From contig CAZNIP010000001.1 of the NCBI GenBank assembly GCA_964573115.1, forward strand, positions 44,146 through 108,145: a DNA stretch of 64,000 bases. The letters run 5' to 3'. How positions within the stretch are numbered: position 1 is the first letter of the stretch; each line of letters opens with the position of its first letter. Source of the DNA: CAYOID01 sp964573115 (GTDB taxonomy: Bacteria > Desulfobacterota > Desulfovibrionia > Desulfovibrionales > Desulfothermaceae). The notes beneath the pieces are model-generated. The model had not been told where the DNA came from and searched no databases. It saw only the letters and a program-made list of their open reading frames with translations. Shown here in pieces: positions 26,665 through 35,186 of the stretch. The position numbers and the translations under genes are program-made.

Positions 26665-27162
26665 CTACCAGCTGTTGAGCACGTCCTCGCCCATGACCCT
26701 GGCGTACTCCTCCTGGAAGGCCTGGAACCGAAACCCCACGACCCGGACCAGGTAGTTCATGAACAGGAAGCCGATCCGGGGATCCTGATCAAAGAGGCGC
26801 ATCAGATCGTACTTTTCGATCTTCACCAGCTCGCACCTGTCGGTCACGCAATAGGCGGACAGGCGCATCTTGTAGGGCGGGACAAAGCAGGACCAGCCAA
26901 GGACCTTGGCTTCCGACTGCCGGGCCTCGATCCTGGTCACGGTTTGATCCTCTGTGGTCGGCGGGTTGCCGGGCAGTTCGAACCGCAGATCGATCTTGCC
27001 GTCGCTTTCGATCCAGACCTGGGTGGCGTCGTCGCCTTCCCGAAAGAGCCGGTCCCCTTTGTTGTACTCGGCGCGGTAGCAGTACTTTTGAACCAGTTCG
27101 ATCTGCTCGGTTGTCAATTCCTTGAAAATGTCCAGGCTCTTCAAGAGTTCGAGTTCGACCAT
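26665..27162 (-). CDS. Stand-alone cyclic-nucleotide-binding-domain protein
   Basis: A 165-residue protein with a cNMP-binding (CRP effector-type) beta-roll over residues about 10-115: an FKELTTEQIELVQKYC start, then YNKGDRLFREGDDATQVW. The remainder is helical, and there is no recognisable helix-turn-helix, so it is probably not a DNA-binding regulator by itself. It lies between fdhA and the nuo operon and could sense a signal for one of these redox systems; that is inference. A good promoter lies upstream at 27280-27309. Confidence 0.75.
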   Translation of the reverse strand: MVELELLKSLDIFKELTTEQIELVQKYCYRAEYNKGDRLFREGDDATQVWIESDGKIDLRFELPGNPPTTEDQTVTRIEARQSEAKVLGWSCFVPPYKMRLSAYCVTDRCELVKIEKYDLMRLFDQDPRIGFLFMNYLVRVVGFRFQAFQEEYARVMGEDVLNSW

Positions 27163-27488
27163 GGCGCATCACCTCCAGCTTAGAGGTTCCGGCCCCGCAA
27201 GGCGTGGTGCAGGGCCAGAGGTGGTCTGGGGCCTCATCCTTTCCTGAATGAGGGCTTTTCTGAAAATATGAGTATAAGTATCTTATGTGAAAAGAGAAAA
27301 GCAAGTCAATCCGATTTTGCAAAAAAAGGCTGGTCAGCGCGAAGGGGTTCGGCCAGGCTGAGACGGTGTTGTCGCTGAAAGGAGGGTCTGCGGCTCGGAG
27401 GACGCCCGCAACCGGGCCAGGTGCACGGCCTTCAGCGAGGTCGGACACCAGGCCGGGGGAGCATTCGATTGCCCAGGGTCAGTCGTTC
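27163..27488. other. Intergenic region between fdhA and the cNMP-domain gene
   Basis: Contains the candidate promoter at 27280-27309 and an AT-rich patch around it. No gene or RNA is recognisable in the rest. Confidence 0.5.
27280..27309 (-). promoter_or_regulatory. Candidate sigma-70-type promoter of the cNMP-domain gene
   Basis: Minus strand TTGACT (27304-27309), 18-base spacer, TAAGAT (27280-27285), in an AT-rich stretch about 110 bases upstream of the start codon at 27162. Confidence 0.55.
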
Positions 27489-27524
27489 AGGTCGATGCAG
27501 CGCTGTCCAGCGCTGCATCGACCT
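27489..27524 (-). terminator. Long inverted repeat at the end of fdhA, probable terminator
   Basis: AGGTCGATGCAGCGCTG and its exact complement (17-base arms, two-base spacer) begin inside the fdhA stop codon. There is no U-tract, so it may instead be an RNA-stabilising 3' hairpin or a repeat. Confidence 0.5.
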
Positions 27525-29563
27525 CAGACCGCCTTTTCCAGCTTCACGGCGCAGACCTTGAGCTCCGGGATCTTGGCGATGGGGTCCATGGCCGGGTTGG
27601 TCAGGAGGTTGACGTTGTTCTCGATGAAGTGGAAGGGCATGAAGACCGTGCCCGGCCTGATCCTCTCGGTCACCCGGGTCCTGGCCGTAATGGTGCCCCT
27701 GCGGGAAGAGATCCTCACCGCATCACCGGGCTTGAGGTCGAGGTCCTCGGCGTCGGCCAGGTTGATCTCCAGAAACCCTTCGGAGATCTCGTGTTCCAGG
27801 GCAGGGGAGTTCCTGGTCATGGTCCCGGTGTGGTAGTGGGAGAAGTTCCGCCCGGTGGTCAGCCAGATGGGGTAGTCCTGGTCCACGATCTCGGCCGGGG
27901 GCCGGTATTCGATGGCGTGAAAGAGGCCTCTGCCCCTGGCAAAGGTGTCCTTGTGCAGGAAGGGCGTTCCGGGGTGCTTCTGGTCCGGGCAGGGCCACTG
28001 CAGCCCCGGGCCTTCGAGACGATCGTAGGAGATGCCACCGTACGAAGGCGTGACCAGGGCGATTTCCTCCATGATCTGGGCCGGGGATTCGTAGCTCATG
28101 GGCATCCCGAATCTGGTGGCCAGCTCCTGGATGATCTGCCAGTCCGGCCTGGACTCCCCGACAGGCTCCACAGCCTGGCGGACCCGCATGACCCGGCGCT
28201 CCGTATTGGTGAAGGTGCCGTCCTTTTCGGCAAAGGAGGTCCCGGGCAGGACCACGTCGGCCAGCTTGGCGGTTTCGTTGAGGAAGATGTCCTGGACGAC
28301 CAGAAAATCGAGGTTTTCCAAAGCCTTTTTGACGTGGCTGCCGTCCGGGTCGCTCTGAACCGGATTTTCGCCGAGGACAAAAAAGGCCTTGACGGATCCG
28401 TCCAGGGCCCCGTCGAGCATCTCCGGCAGGGCCAGCCCGACGCCTTTGGGAATGAGAGTCGAGGCCCAGGCATCGGACATCTTGTCCACGGAAGCGTCGT
28501 CGGTGACCTTCTGGTATCCGGTGAAGACATTGGGCAACCCGCCCATGTCGCAGGCCCCCTGGACGTTGTTCTGGCCGCGCAGGGGGTTGACCCCGGTGGA
28601 TTCCCGGCCCAGGTTGCCGGTGAGCATGGCCAGGTTGGCCAGGGACTTGACGTTGTCCACCCCGGTGGTGTGCTGGGTGATGCCCATGCAGTAGAGGATG
28701 GAGGCCTTGTCCGCCTGGGCGTAGGTTTTGGCCATGGCCTCGATGGTTTCGGCCTCGATGCCGGTGATCTCGGCAGCCTGGTCCAGGGAGAAAGCCTCGA
28801 TGGACTTCTTGAAGTCCTCAAAGCCTTCGGTGCGCTCGTCGATAAAGGCCTGATCCTGCCATCCGTTCTTGAGGATGGCGTGCATCATGCCGTTGAGCAG
28901 GGCCACGTCGGATCCGAGATTCTGACTGGCGTAGATGTCCGCCCGGTCAGCGATCTGAATCCTGCGGGGGTCGGCGACGATGATCCTGGCCCCCTTTTCC
29001 TGGGCCCTGAAGACCCTGGTGGCCACCAGGGGGTGGGATGAGGTGGTGTTGGAGCCGATGATGAAGATGCAGTCCGTATCTGCGATCTCGGCCATGGCGT
29101 TGGTCATGGCCCCGGAGCCGAATGCGGCGGCAAGACCTGCCACCGTGGAGGAGTGTCAGAGCCGGGCGCAGTGATCGATGCTGTTCGTCCCCACCCCGGC
29201 CCGGGCGAACTTCTGCAGGAGGTAGTTCTCCTCGTTGGTCACCTTGGCCGAGGCCAGGAAGGCCAGACTGTTGGCCCCGTGATCCGAGGCGATCTGCTTG
29301 AGCCTGTCCGCAGTGAAGGACAGGGCTTCGTCCCAGGAGACCTCCGTCAATTCGCCGTCCTTGCGCACCAGGGGTCGGGTGAGCCGCCTGGGGCTCTGCA
29401 CGAACTCGTGCACGTTCCAGCCCTTGATGCACAGCTTGCCCTCATTGGTGGGGCTCGTCTTGCAGGGCAGGGTCCCGACGACCTGTCCGTCGAGGACCTC
29501 GAGAAAGAAGTTGCACCCGCAGCCGCAGTAGGTGCACGTGGTCAGTACCGTCCTGTAGTCCAT
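27524..29563 (-). CDS. fdhA: Cytoplasmic formate dehydrogenase alpha subunit (selenoprotein)
   Basis: A 679-residue molybdopterin oxidoreductase that oxidises formate to CO2, or runs in reverse. The N-terminal 4Fe-4S motif is CTYCGCGC with LCIKGW downstream. The frame is interrupted by one UGA at 29156-29158 (codon 136), in the segment IDHCARL-U-HSSTVAGL, which is exactly the Mo/W-ligating Sec site of formate dehydrogenases. A hairpin with an AGGUCUU loop lies 11 bases downstream, like that of E. coli fdhF. There is no twin-arginine signal, so the enzyme is cytoplasmic. The start has a GAGGAG ribosome-binding site. It closes the Hdr-like block and is the likely electron donor to it. Confidence 0.93.
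29126..29158 (-). other. Sec UGA codon and SECIS-like hairpin in fdhA
   Basis: UGA at 29156-29158, then 11 bases, then GGUGGC pairing with GCCGCC around an AGGUCUU loop (29126-29144). Spacing and loop closely match the E. coli fdhF SECIS. Confidence 0.85.
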
Positions 29564-29611
29564 GATCTCTCCTCTGGATCGGCAGGCAGGGTGCTCTGCC
29601 GGTCCGATCCC

Positions 29612-30400
29612 TCAGCCCATGATGTTCAACGGCGATTTCCGATCAGTCGTGAATCCGGTCCGGTAGTCGAACTCCGTATCCAGGATGGCGTTCACCTTCT
29701 TGTACAAAGTCCGCAACGGGATGTCCGCAGGGCAGGCCTGTTCACAGAGCCCGCAGTCGATGCACCGCCCGGCCATGTGCACGGCCCGGGCCAGGTGGAA
29801 GGCAGGGTTTTCCGGGGGAATGGTCCCGGTCCGGATGAGCTCGTCGTTCTCCAGGCTGCACTCCTTGCAGAAGCAGACCGGGCAGACGTCCCGGCAGCCA
29901 AAGCACTTGATGCACTTTTGAAACTCGTCCATCCAGTACTCGAAGCGGTCGTGGAGGTCCAGGCTGTCGACCTCGGTCACCGAGGCGAACTGCTGCGGGT
30001 CCACCGCCTCACCTGCCACGTAGTCGTCCGGATAGGGCCTGGCGCATTCGCAGGCCCTGGCCAGCTCCTCCGGACAGGCAATGCCCACTGGAAGGACCTT
30101 GTCCCGTTTGAGCTGGTTCCAGAGATACAGGGTTTCCAGGCCCCGCTGGTCGCATCCCCGGACCAGGATCCCAAAGGTCTTGTCTGGATAGGACCTGGCC
30201 AGCCGGACCAGGATCTTGTCCAGGGGGTACCTGGCCTGACCTGGCCGGTCCAGGTCTCCGAGGACGAGATCGGACAGTTCGTCCGCACTGGTGAAGAGAT
30301 GGGGGCAGACGTGACCGTGCCTGTTCATGAGACCGAGAAACCCGGCGATATCCCCGGATTCCAGAAGCTCCTTGACCCTCTTGCTGACGTCGTCGATCAT
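29612..30400 (-). CDS. Iron-sulfur protein of the formate dehydrogenase/Hdr cluster
   Basis: About 262 residues. The N-terminal part (about 1-150) is a globular domain with a HVCPHLF segment and GILVRGCDQRGLETLYLW, reminiscent of FrhB/FdhB-type proteins, though I cannot name the family surely. The C-terminal part has a Cys-rich run CIKCFGCRDVCPVCFCKEC and a 4Fe-4S motif CIDCGLCEQACP. It probably carries electrons between FdhA and the Hdr-like proteins. The start is uncertain: the frame is open to a GTG at 30472; I chose ATG 30400 because the sequence before it looks unconserved. It lies 48 bases upstream of fdhA. Confidence 0.7.
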   Translation of the reverse strand: MIDDVSKRVKELLESGDIAGFLGLMNRHGHVCPHLFTSADELSDLVLGDLDRPGQARYPLDKILVRLARSYPDKTFGILVRGCDQRGLETLYLWNQLKRDKVLPVGIACPEELARACECARPYPDDYVAGEAVDPQQFASVTEVDSLDLHDRFEYWMDEFQKCIKCFGCRDVCPVCFCKECSLENDELIRTGTIPPENPAFHLARAVHMAGRCIDCGLCEQACPADIPLRTLYKKVNAILDTEFDYRTGFTTDRKSPLNIMG

Positions 30401-30478
30401 GATCTGCTCTGTGTGCTCTGGGTTGAAAACAATCCGGGCCTGACCGGGCAAGGGCGGTCCCCGGCCCGGCACGCCCTG

Positions 30479-30919
30479 TCAGGCCGCTTCCTCCTGTGCA
30501 GAGGGCTTTCTCAGCGGCGACGGGCCGAGCTCTTTCAGGGCCTGGACAAAGTCGTTGATCTCTTCACGAAACTCGGGTGCTTCCGCTGAGGAGACCCATC
30601 TGGCCCGGAGACGGTCTTCCTCAATGCCGGAGAAGTCCATGAGTTTGCGCATGAACCGGACGCGTTTTTCTGCTGAGACATTACCGTACAGGTAATTGCA
30701 GTCGCCCTGGTGTCAACCGCCCACGAAGACCCCGTCCACACCCTGCTGAAAGGCCAGAATGACGTGGTGGGGGGAGACACTGCCACTGCACATGACCCGA
30801 ACCACCCTGATGTTGGTCGGGTACTGCAACCGACTGACCCCGGCCAGGTCAGCAGCGGCGTACGCTCACCAGGTGCACAGGAAGCAGATGATCTTGGGTT
30901 CGAAGTCGTGACTGCTCAT
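30479..30919 (-). CDS. mvhD: MvhD-like iron-sulfur subunit with two selenocysteines
   Basis: A 146-residue MvhD/VhuD-family protein; in methanogens this subunit links a hydrogenase or formate dehydrogenase to HdrA. Two in-frame UGA codons are present: codon 18 (30866-30868) in CTW-U-AYAAADLAGV and codon 69 (30713-30715) in VGG-U-HQGDCNY. Both positions are conserved Cys/Sec sites of the family; the other MvhD of this block has Cys at the first and Sec at the second. Each UGA is followed by a hairpin. The ribosome-binding site AAGGATG precedes the start. Without recoding only fragments would be made, so recognition depends on reading UGA as Sec. Confidence 0.9.
30680..30715 (-). other. Second Sec UGA and SECIS-like hairpin of the two-Sec MvhD
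   Basis: UGA 30713-30715, 16 bases, then AUUACC-UGUAC-GGUAAU (30680-30696). The same stem at the same distance follows the UGA of the other mvhD (34665-34700). Confidence 0.8.
30834..30868 (-). other. First Sec UGA and SECIS-like hairpin of the two-Sec MvhD
   Basis: UGA 30866-30868, 13 bases, then CUGACC-UGGCCGG-GGUCAG (30834-30852). In the paralogous mvhD, where this codon is Cys, the stem is shortened to GAUC/GGUC. Confidence 0.7.
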
Positions 30920-30960
30920 GAGGCATCCTTTTTTTGAAGTTTCATACGAGGCGTCGGTGT

Positions 30961-31055
30961 TCAGCCCGGCCGCTGACTGGGCTGAACACTGTTTTCTGAC
31001 CTCTGTTTTCTGCCCTCTGTCTTCTGATCCCTGTCCTCTGATTTCTGTCCTCTGT
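30961..31055. repeat. Intergenic palindrome followed by degenerate TTCTG/CCTCTG tandem repeat
   Basis: 30961-30985 is an imperfect member of the palindrome family (CAGCCCGGCC with a mismatched right arm). 30991-31055 is a run of about five degenerate copies of a 13-14-base unit such as TTTTCTGACCTCTG. Nothing here looks coding. It separates the HdrA C-half gene from the downstream mvhD. Confidence 0.6.
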
Positions 31056-32738
31056 TCACGCCGCCGCCCTGATCTGGGCCATGAGCTGTTTGGGCTTGTA
31101 GCCCCTGAGCTGGGCGCTTTCCGAAGGACAGGTGGCTGCGCAGTTGCCGCACCCCTTGCACAGGATCTCGTTCACCCGGCAGACGCCCTGGTCTGGATCA
31201 AAGGAAATGGCCTGGTACGGGCAGACGTCGATGCAGCCCAGGCAGCCCACGCAGGTCACGGGGTTGATCTCAGCCACAATGGCGCTGGAGACGAGCTGAT
31301 CCTTGAACAGGATCGTCCCCACCCGGGCCGCGACGCCAATGCCCTGGGACCTGGCCTCATCCACGCAGGCAGGGTACCTGGCCGAGCCGCAGACAAAGAT
31401 GCCGTCGGCCGCAAAATCAAGGGGCCTGAGCTTGGCATGGGCCTCGAGAAAGAAACCGTTCTGGTCCGTGGGCACGCGCATCAGCCTGGAGATGTCGGTC
31501 GCGTCGTCCCTGGCCACCAGAGGGGTGGACAGGACCAGGAGATCGTACTCCAGCTCTTTTTCCACCCCCAGGAGGGCATGCATGAAACGGACCTTGCCCT
31601 CTTCCACGGCTGGGGGATGGGCCGGGTCGTACACGCTGAAGTCCACGCCCTGACCCCGGGTGTCCCAGAAGAGCTTTTCCCTTTCGGTGCCGTACATCTG
31701 CATGTCCCTGTAGAGCACATGGACTTCGGCTTCCGGGTCCTGCTCCCTGATCAGGCTGGCGTTCTTGACTGCGGTCAGGCAGCAGATCCGGGAGCAGTAC
31801 TCCCGCTCCTCGTCCCTGGCCCCGACGCACTGAATCATGACCACCCGTTTGGCGCTCAGGGATCCCTGCCTGAGCCGGCCCTCGAGCTCACTCTGGCTGA
31901 TGACCGTCTTGCCGTCGTAGCCGAATTTGCCCTCCGGGCGGAGAGGAAGGGCGCCCGTGGCCACGACGATGCTCCCCACGTGCTCCTGGAGGCTCTCGCC
32001 CTCAGCAGTGTCAAAGGTCACGGTGTAGTTCCCGATGTAGCCCCCGACATGCTTGAGAGCGGCTCCGGTGTGCACGGTGACGTTCTCGCTGGCGTCCATG
32101 GCTTCGATGAGCGGCTGCAGGCGGTCGCTGGCCAGATCCTTGTCCGGACCCAGCCGGTGCAGGCCCCGAAGAACCCCGCCCAGCTGCTTGCTCTTTTCCA
32201 GCAGGACCACTTCAATGCCCATCTCAGCCAGGGACCAGGCCGCGGACATCCCGGCCACGCCCCCGCCGATGACCACGGCCCTGGGGACCAGGGAAGACAG
32301 GATGTCTTCCTGGGGCTCCAGGTTGGCGCTCTTGGCCACCCCCATGCGCACCAGCTCCTTGGCCTTTTCCGTGCCGCCCGCCTTGTTGCCCATGTGCACC
32401 CAGGAGCACTGGTCCCGGATGTTGACCATCTCGAAGAGGTATGGATTGAGCCCGGCCTCGGCGCAGGAGGAGGAGAACAGGGGGTGGTGGGTCCTGGGTG
32501 AGCAGGAGGCCACCACGACCCGGTTCAGGTCGTGCTCCTGGATGGCCTTTTTGATTTCCTGGATTCCGGCCTCAGAGCAGGTGTAGAGGTTCTCCTTGGT
32601 GAAGGCCACTCCAGGCAGGGTGGAGGCGAACTCCGTGACCTGGGAGCAGTCCAGGTGCCCGGCGATGTTCGAGCCGCAGTCGCAGATGAAAACCCCGATG
32701 CGCAGGTCGTCGTTCTGGCTCTGTGTGCTGTTGGTCAT
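31056..32738 (-). CDS. hdrA: HdrA-like flavoprotein, C-terminal half (split HdrA)
   Basis: A 560-residue protein matching the second half of the double-length HdrA of the same block. It starts with RIGVFICDCGSNIAGHLDC, followed by a FAD site AVVIGGGVAGMSAAWSLAEMG (about residue 150) and QCVGARD with following cysteines. It ends with two 4Fe-4S motifs, CVGCLGCIDVCP and CKGCGNCAATCP. The start ATG at 32738 has AGAGGATC upstream and lies 14 bases after the stop of the N-half gene; the open frame extends further but not convincingly. It contains no UGA. Likely role: flavin and cluster relay partner of the N-half and MvhD. Confidence 0.87.
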   Translation of the reverse strand: MTNSTQSQNDDLRIGVFICDCGSNIAGHLDCSQVTEFASTLPGVAFTKENLYTCSEAGIQEIKKAIQEHDLNRVVVASCSPRTHHPLFSSSCAEAGLNPYLFEMVNIRDQCSWVHMGNKAGGTEKAKELVRMGVAKSANLEPQEDILSSLVPRAVVIGGGVAGMSAAWSLAEMGIEVVLLEKSKQLGGVLRGLHRLGPDKDLASDRLQPLIEAMDASENVTVHTGAALKHVGGYIGNYTVTFDTAEGESLQEHVGSIVVATGALPLRPEGKFGYDGKTVISQSELEGRLRQGSLSAKRVVMIQCVGARDEEREYCSRICCLTAVKNASLIREQDPEAEVHVLYRDMQMYGTEREKLFWDTRGQGVDFSVYDPAHPPAVEEGKVRFMHALLGVEKELEYDLLVLSTPLVARDDATDISRLMRVPTDQNGFFLEAHAKLRPLDFAADGIFVCGSARYPACVDEARSQGIGVAARVGTILFKDQLVSSAIVAEINPVTCVGCLGCIDVCPYQAISFDPDQGVCRVNEILCKGCGNCAATCPSESAQLRGYKPKQLMAQIRAAA

Positions 32739-32752
32739 CTTTGATCCTCTTC

Positions 32753-34303
32753 TCAGGATGCCTTGCGCAGGTGTTTGGTCTGAGGTCCGAAATGAGCCGT
32801 GATGGTCTGGACCGCCCGGGTGGCCGCACTGCTGGCCTGGGCCACAGACTCGGGGATATCGATGGGGCTGTGGCTGCATCCGCAGGCGAAGATGCCCGGC
32901 CGGGTGGTGTCCAGAGGATTGGCCCGGTCGGTCTTGAAGAAGCCGAACTCGTTGAGCTCGATGCCCAGAATCTCGGCCAGGGCCTTGTTGGCCCGGCTGG
33001 GGGCGCAGGCCGTGGCCAGAATGATCAGGTCGAACTCTTCGTGCTTGACGTGCTGGTCAAGGGTGTCCTCGTAGACCACGACCGGATTCTCGTTTCTGCC
33101 CTTGACGATTTCCGCCACCCTGGCCCGCTTGTAGGTGACGTTGGAGGTGTTGCCTCCCCGGACCTTGTACTCCTCGAAACCCTTGCCCACGGCCCTGATG
33201 TCCATGCCGAAGATGGTCGAGTGCGTTTCGGGCTCGTGCTCGTGGGCGATGATGGCCTCCTTGATGGAGTGCATGCAGCAGTACCCGGAGCAGAACGGGT
33301 AGAAGCGGATGTCCCTGGAGCCAACGCACTGGATGAAGGCCAGGTTTTTGGCCACGGTGAACGATTCGGCCTGTTGCTTCAGGGTCTCGAGTTCTGAGGA
33401 CTCCTGGAGCCATTTTTCGTAGGCTTCGGCCCACTTCAGCCGATCCGGGTCCTCTTCAGCTTCGGCGGCCTTGAAGGCTGCGTGGAATTCTTCCGAAGAC
33501 TGCTCGAACTTCTTTTCAAAGTTGTCCACGGCTCGCCTGGACTTCTTGACCGCCTTCTCCAGATCCTCGATTCTGTTCTCCACGGCCCGGTCAGAAGGCC
33601 GGTCCAGGTGCCCGCCGGTGGGACCGCTGGCGGAGAGGAGGCGCTCGAACTCAATGGCCGTGACCACGTTCTTGAGATCCTTGTACCGGTACTCCTGGAT
33701 CCGGCTGGGATCGAAGACGTCGTAGCCGATGGCCACGATGATGGCCCCGACGTCAAGGTTGAGGATGGTGTCCTGCTGCTCGAAGTCAATGGCCTCGGCC
33801 TGGCAGGCCTTGGCGCAGGCCCCGCACTTCTTTCCGGCAAAGACCCGGCAGTGGTCGGTGTCAATGGTGTGCGTGGAGGGGATGCCCTGGGCGAACCAGC
33901 TGTAGATGGCCTTGCGGGTCCCCAGCCCCTCGTTGAAGGCATCCGGGACGGTGGTGGGGCATTTTTCGGTACAGGCTCCGCAGCCGGTACACCTGGACTC
34001 GTCCACAAACCGGGCCTTTTTGCGCACCGTGACCTGAAAGTCTCCGGCCTGCCCCTCGACCTTTTCCACCTCGCTGTAGGCCAGGAGGTCTATGTTGGGA
34101 TGTCGACCGACATCCAGCATCTTGGGCGAGAGAATTCAGATGGCGCAGTCGTTGGTGGGGAAGGTCTTGTCCAGCTGGGCCATCTTGCCGCCAATGCTGG
34201 GCAGGCTCTCCACCAGCTTGACCTGGAACCCCATCTCGGCCAGGTCCAGGGCTGACTGGATTCCGGCGATACCGCCTCCGATCACAAGGACATCCTTACT
34301 CAC
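32753..34303 (-). CDS. hdrA: HdrA-like protein, N-terminal half (selenoprotein, split HdrA)
   Basis: A 516-residue HdrA-type flavoprotein. It begins with a FAD site VLVIGGGIAGIQSALDLAEMG. UGA codon 56 (34136-34138) lies in TFPTNDCAI-U-ILSPKMLDVG, a cluster-ligand position of HdrA. Two ferredoxin-type sites follow (CTGCGACTEKCP; CRVFAGKKCGACAKAC). Residues about 232-319 are a charged coiled-coil insertion absent from the fused paralogue. The start is a GTG at 34303 with AAAAGGAGC upstream. Known HdrA proteins bifurcate electrons between ferredoxin and a disulfide; that role here is inferred. Read without recoding, the gene would look broken. Confidence 0.9.
34098..34138 (-). other. Sec UGA and SECIS-like hairpin in the HdrA N-half gene
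   Basis: UGA 34136-34138, 20 bases, then GGAUGUC-GGUC-GACAUCC, a perfect 7-base stem with a GGUC loop (34098-34115). Confidence 0.75.
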
Positions 34304-34318
34304 GGGAATGCTCCTTTT

Positions 34319-34375
34319 CAGCTTTGCCTTCGGCAAGGCTGACAGGTCGATGGTTGAGGGTGGATGGTTGAGGGA
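34319..34375. repeat. Intergenic palindrome plus GGTTGAGGG tail
   Basis: CAGCTTTGCC-TTC-GGCAAGGCTG (34319-34341, one mismatch) followed by ACAGGTCGATGGTTGAGGG and TGGATGGTTGAGGG. Same composite as at 3405-3455. It lies between mvhD and the HdrA N-half gene. Confidence 0.65.
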
Positions 34376-34481
34376 AGAAAACAATCCCTGTTTGGGTCAA
34401 TGATAACGATCAACACGGCCAGTTTGCTGTGAACGCTCGTCCCCGGTTCAGGAAGCCGCCCCGTCGACAGGCGGCATCCTG

Positions 34482-34901
34482 TCAGGCCGCCCGCATGAGG
34501 CCGGACGGGCCGAGCTCCCTGATGGTTTCGGTGAAATCCCTGGCCACTTCGGCAAAGCGTCCGGCCTCGGCTGAGGAGATCCACTCCAGCCGGACCCGCT
34601 GCGGCTCGATGCCCAGAAGGTGAACCAGTTCAGTGGTGGTCTCAAACATGCGTTCCGCTTTGACATTACCGTCCAGGTAATGGCAGTCCCCGATGTGTCA
34701 CCCGGCCACAAGGACGCCGTCGGCCCCTTTCTGCAGGGATTTGAGAATGAAGCTGGGGTTGATCCGTCCGGAGCACATGACCCGGATGATGCGCATCTCG
34801 GGGGGGTACTGCATCCGGCTGACCCCGGCCAGATCCGCCGCGGAATAGGCGCACCAGTTGCAGGCAAAGGTGATGATGTTCGGGGTGAAGTCTGCAGTCA
34901 T
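34482..34901 (-). CDS. mvhD: MvhD-like iron-sulfur subunit (selenoprotein)
   Basis: A 139-residue MvhD/VhuD-family protein. Codon 68 is UGA (34698-34700) in GVLVAG-U-HIGDCHY; the earlier conserved position is Cys17 in CNWCAYSAADLAGV. Conserved CSGR follows the middle. The start ATG at 34901 has AGGAAGAGAGG upstream; a longer open frame exists but the family N-terminus fits this ATG. It is 285 bases downstream of the fused HdrA, after a terminator-like hairpin. Probable electron carrier between HdrA and FdhA. Confidence 0.9.
34665..34700 (-). other. Sec UGA and SECIS-like hairpin in mvhD
   Basis: UGA 34698-34700, 16 bases, then AUUACC-UGGAC-GGUAAU (34665-34681), extendable by one C-G pair. 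Confidence 0.8.
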
Positions 34902-35186
34902 ACCTCTCTTCCTTAGCTGGCTGCCCCTCAAGGCCCGATTGCTTCGTTGCTGCAGAGGATGCATCCCCTCACGTATGTCAATACGCTACGGGGCTGCATC
35001 GTCTTTGCGCCTCGCACTCAGACCTTTGTGAACAGCCAGCGTGTCATGTGTCTGTGAACACCACTCTGGGCCTCAAATGTGTTCTGATGTTTTTACCCTT
35101 ATTCACATGAATTGTGAGACTCGGAAAGATTGATTTGCAAAAACAAAAAACAATTTTTCAGTGTCAGCCGGTCATCCGGCTGACAT
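34902..35186. other. Intergenic region between mvhD and the fused HdrA gene (285 bp)
   Basis: No gene seen. Its upstream end carries a hairpin with a T-rich tail (35162-35185) that may end or attenuate the hdrCB-hdrA transcript. The AT-rich 35090-35150 could hold a promoter for mvhD, but no good consensus is visible. Confidence 0.5.
35162..35185 (-). terminator. Hairpin with T-rich tail after the fused HdrA gene
   Basis: TGTCAGCCGG-ATGA-CCGGCTGACA on the minus strand, perfect 10-base stem, starting 1 base after the stop codon and followed by CTGAAAAATTGTTTTTTG. Looks like an intrinsic terminator or attenuator inside the block. Confidence 0.65.
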
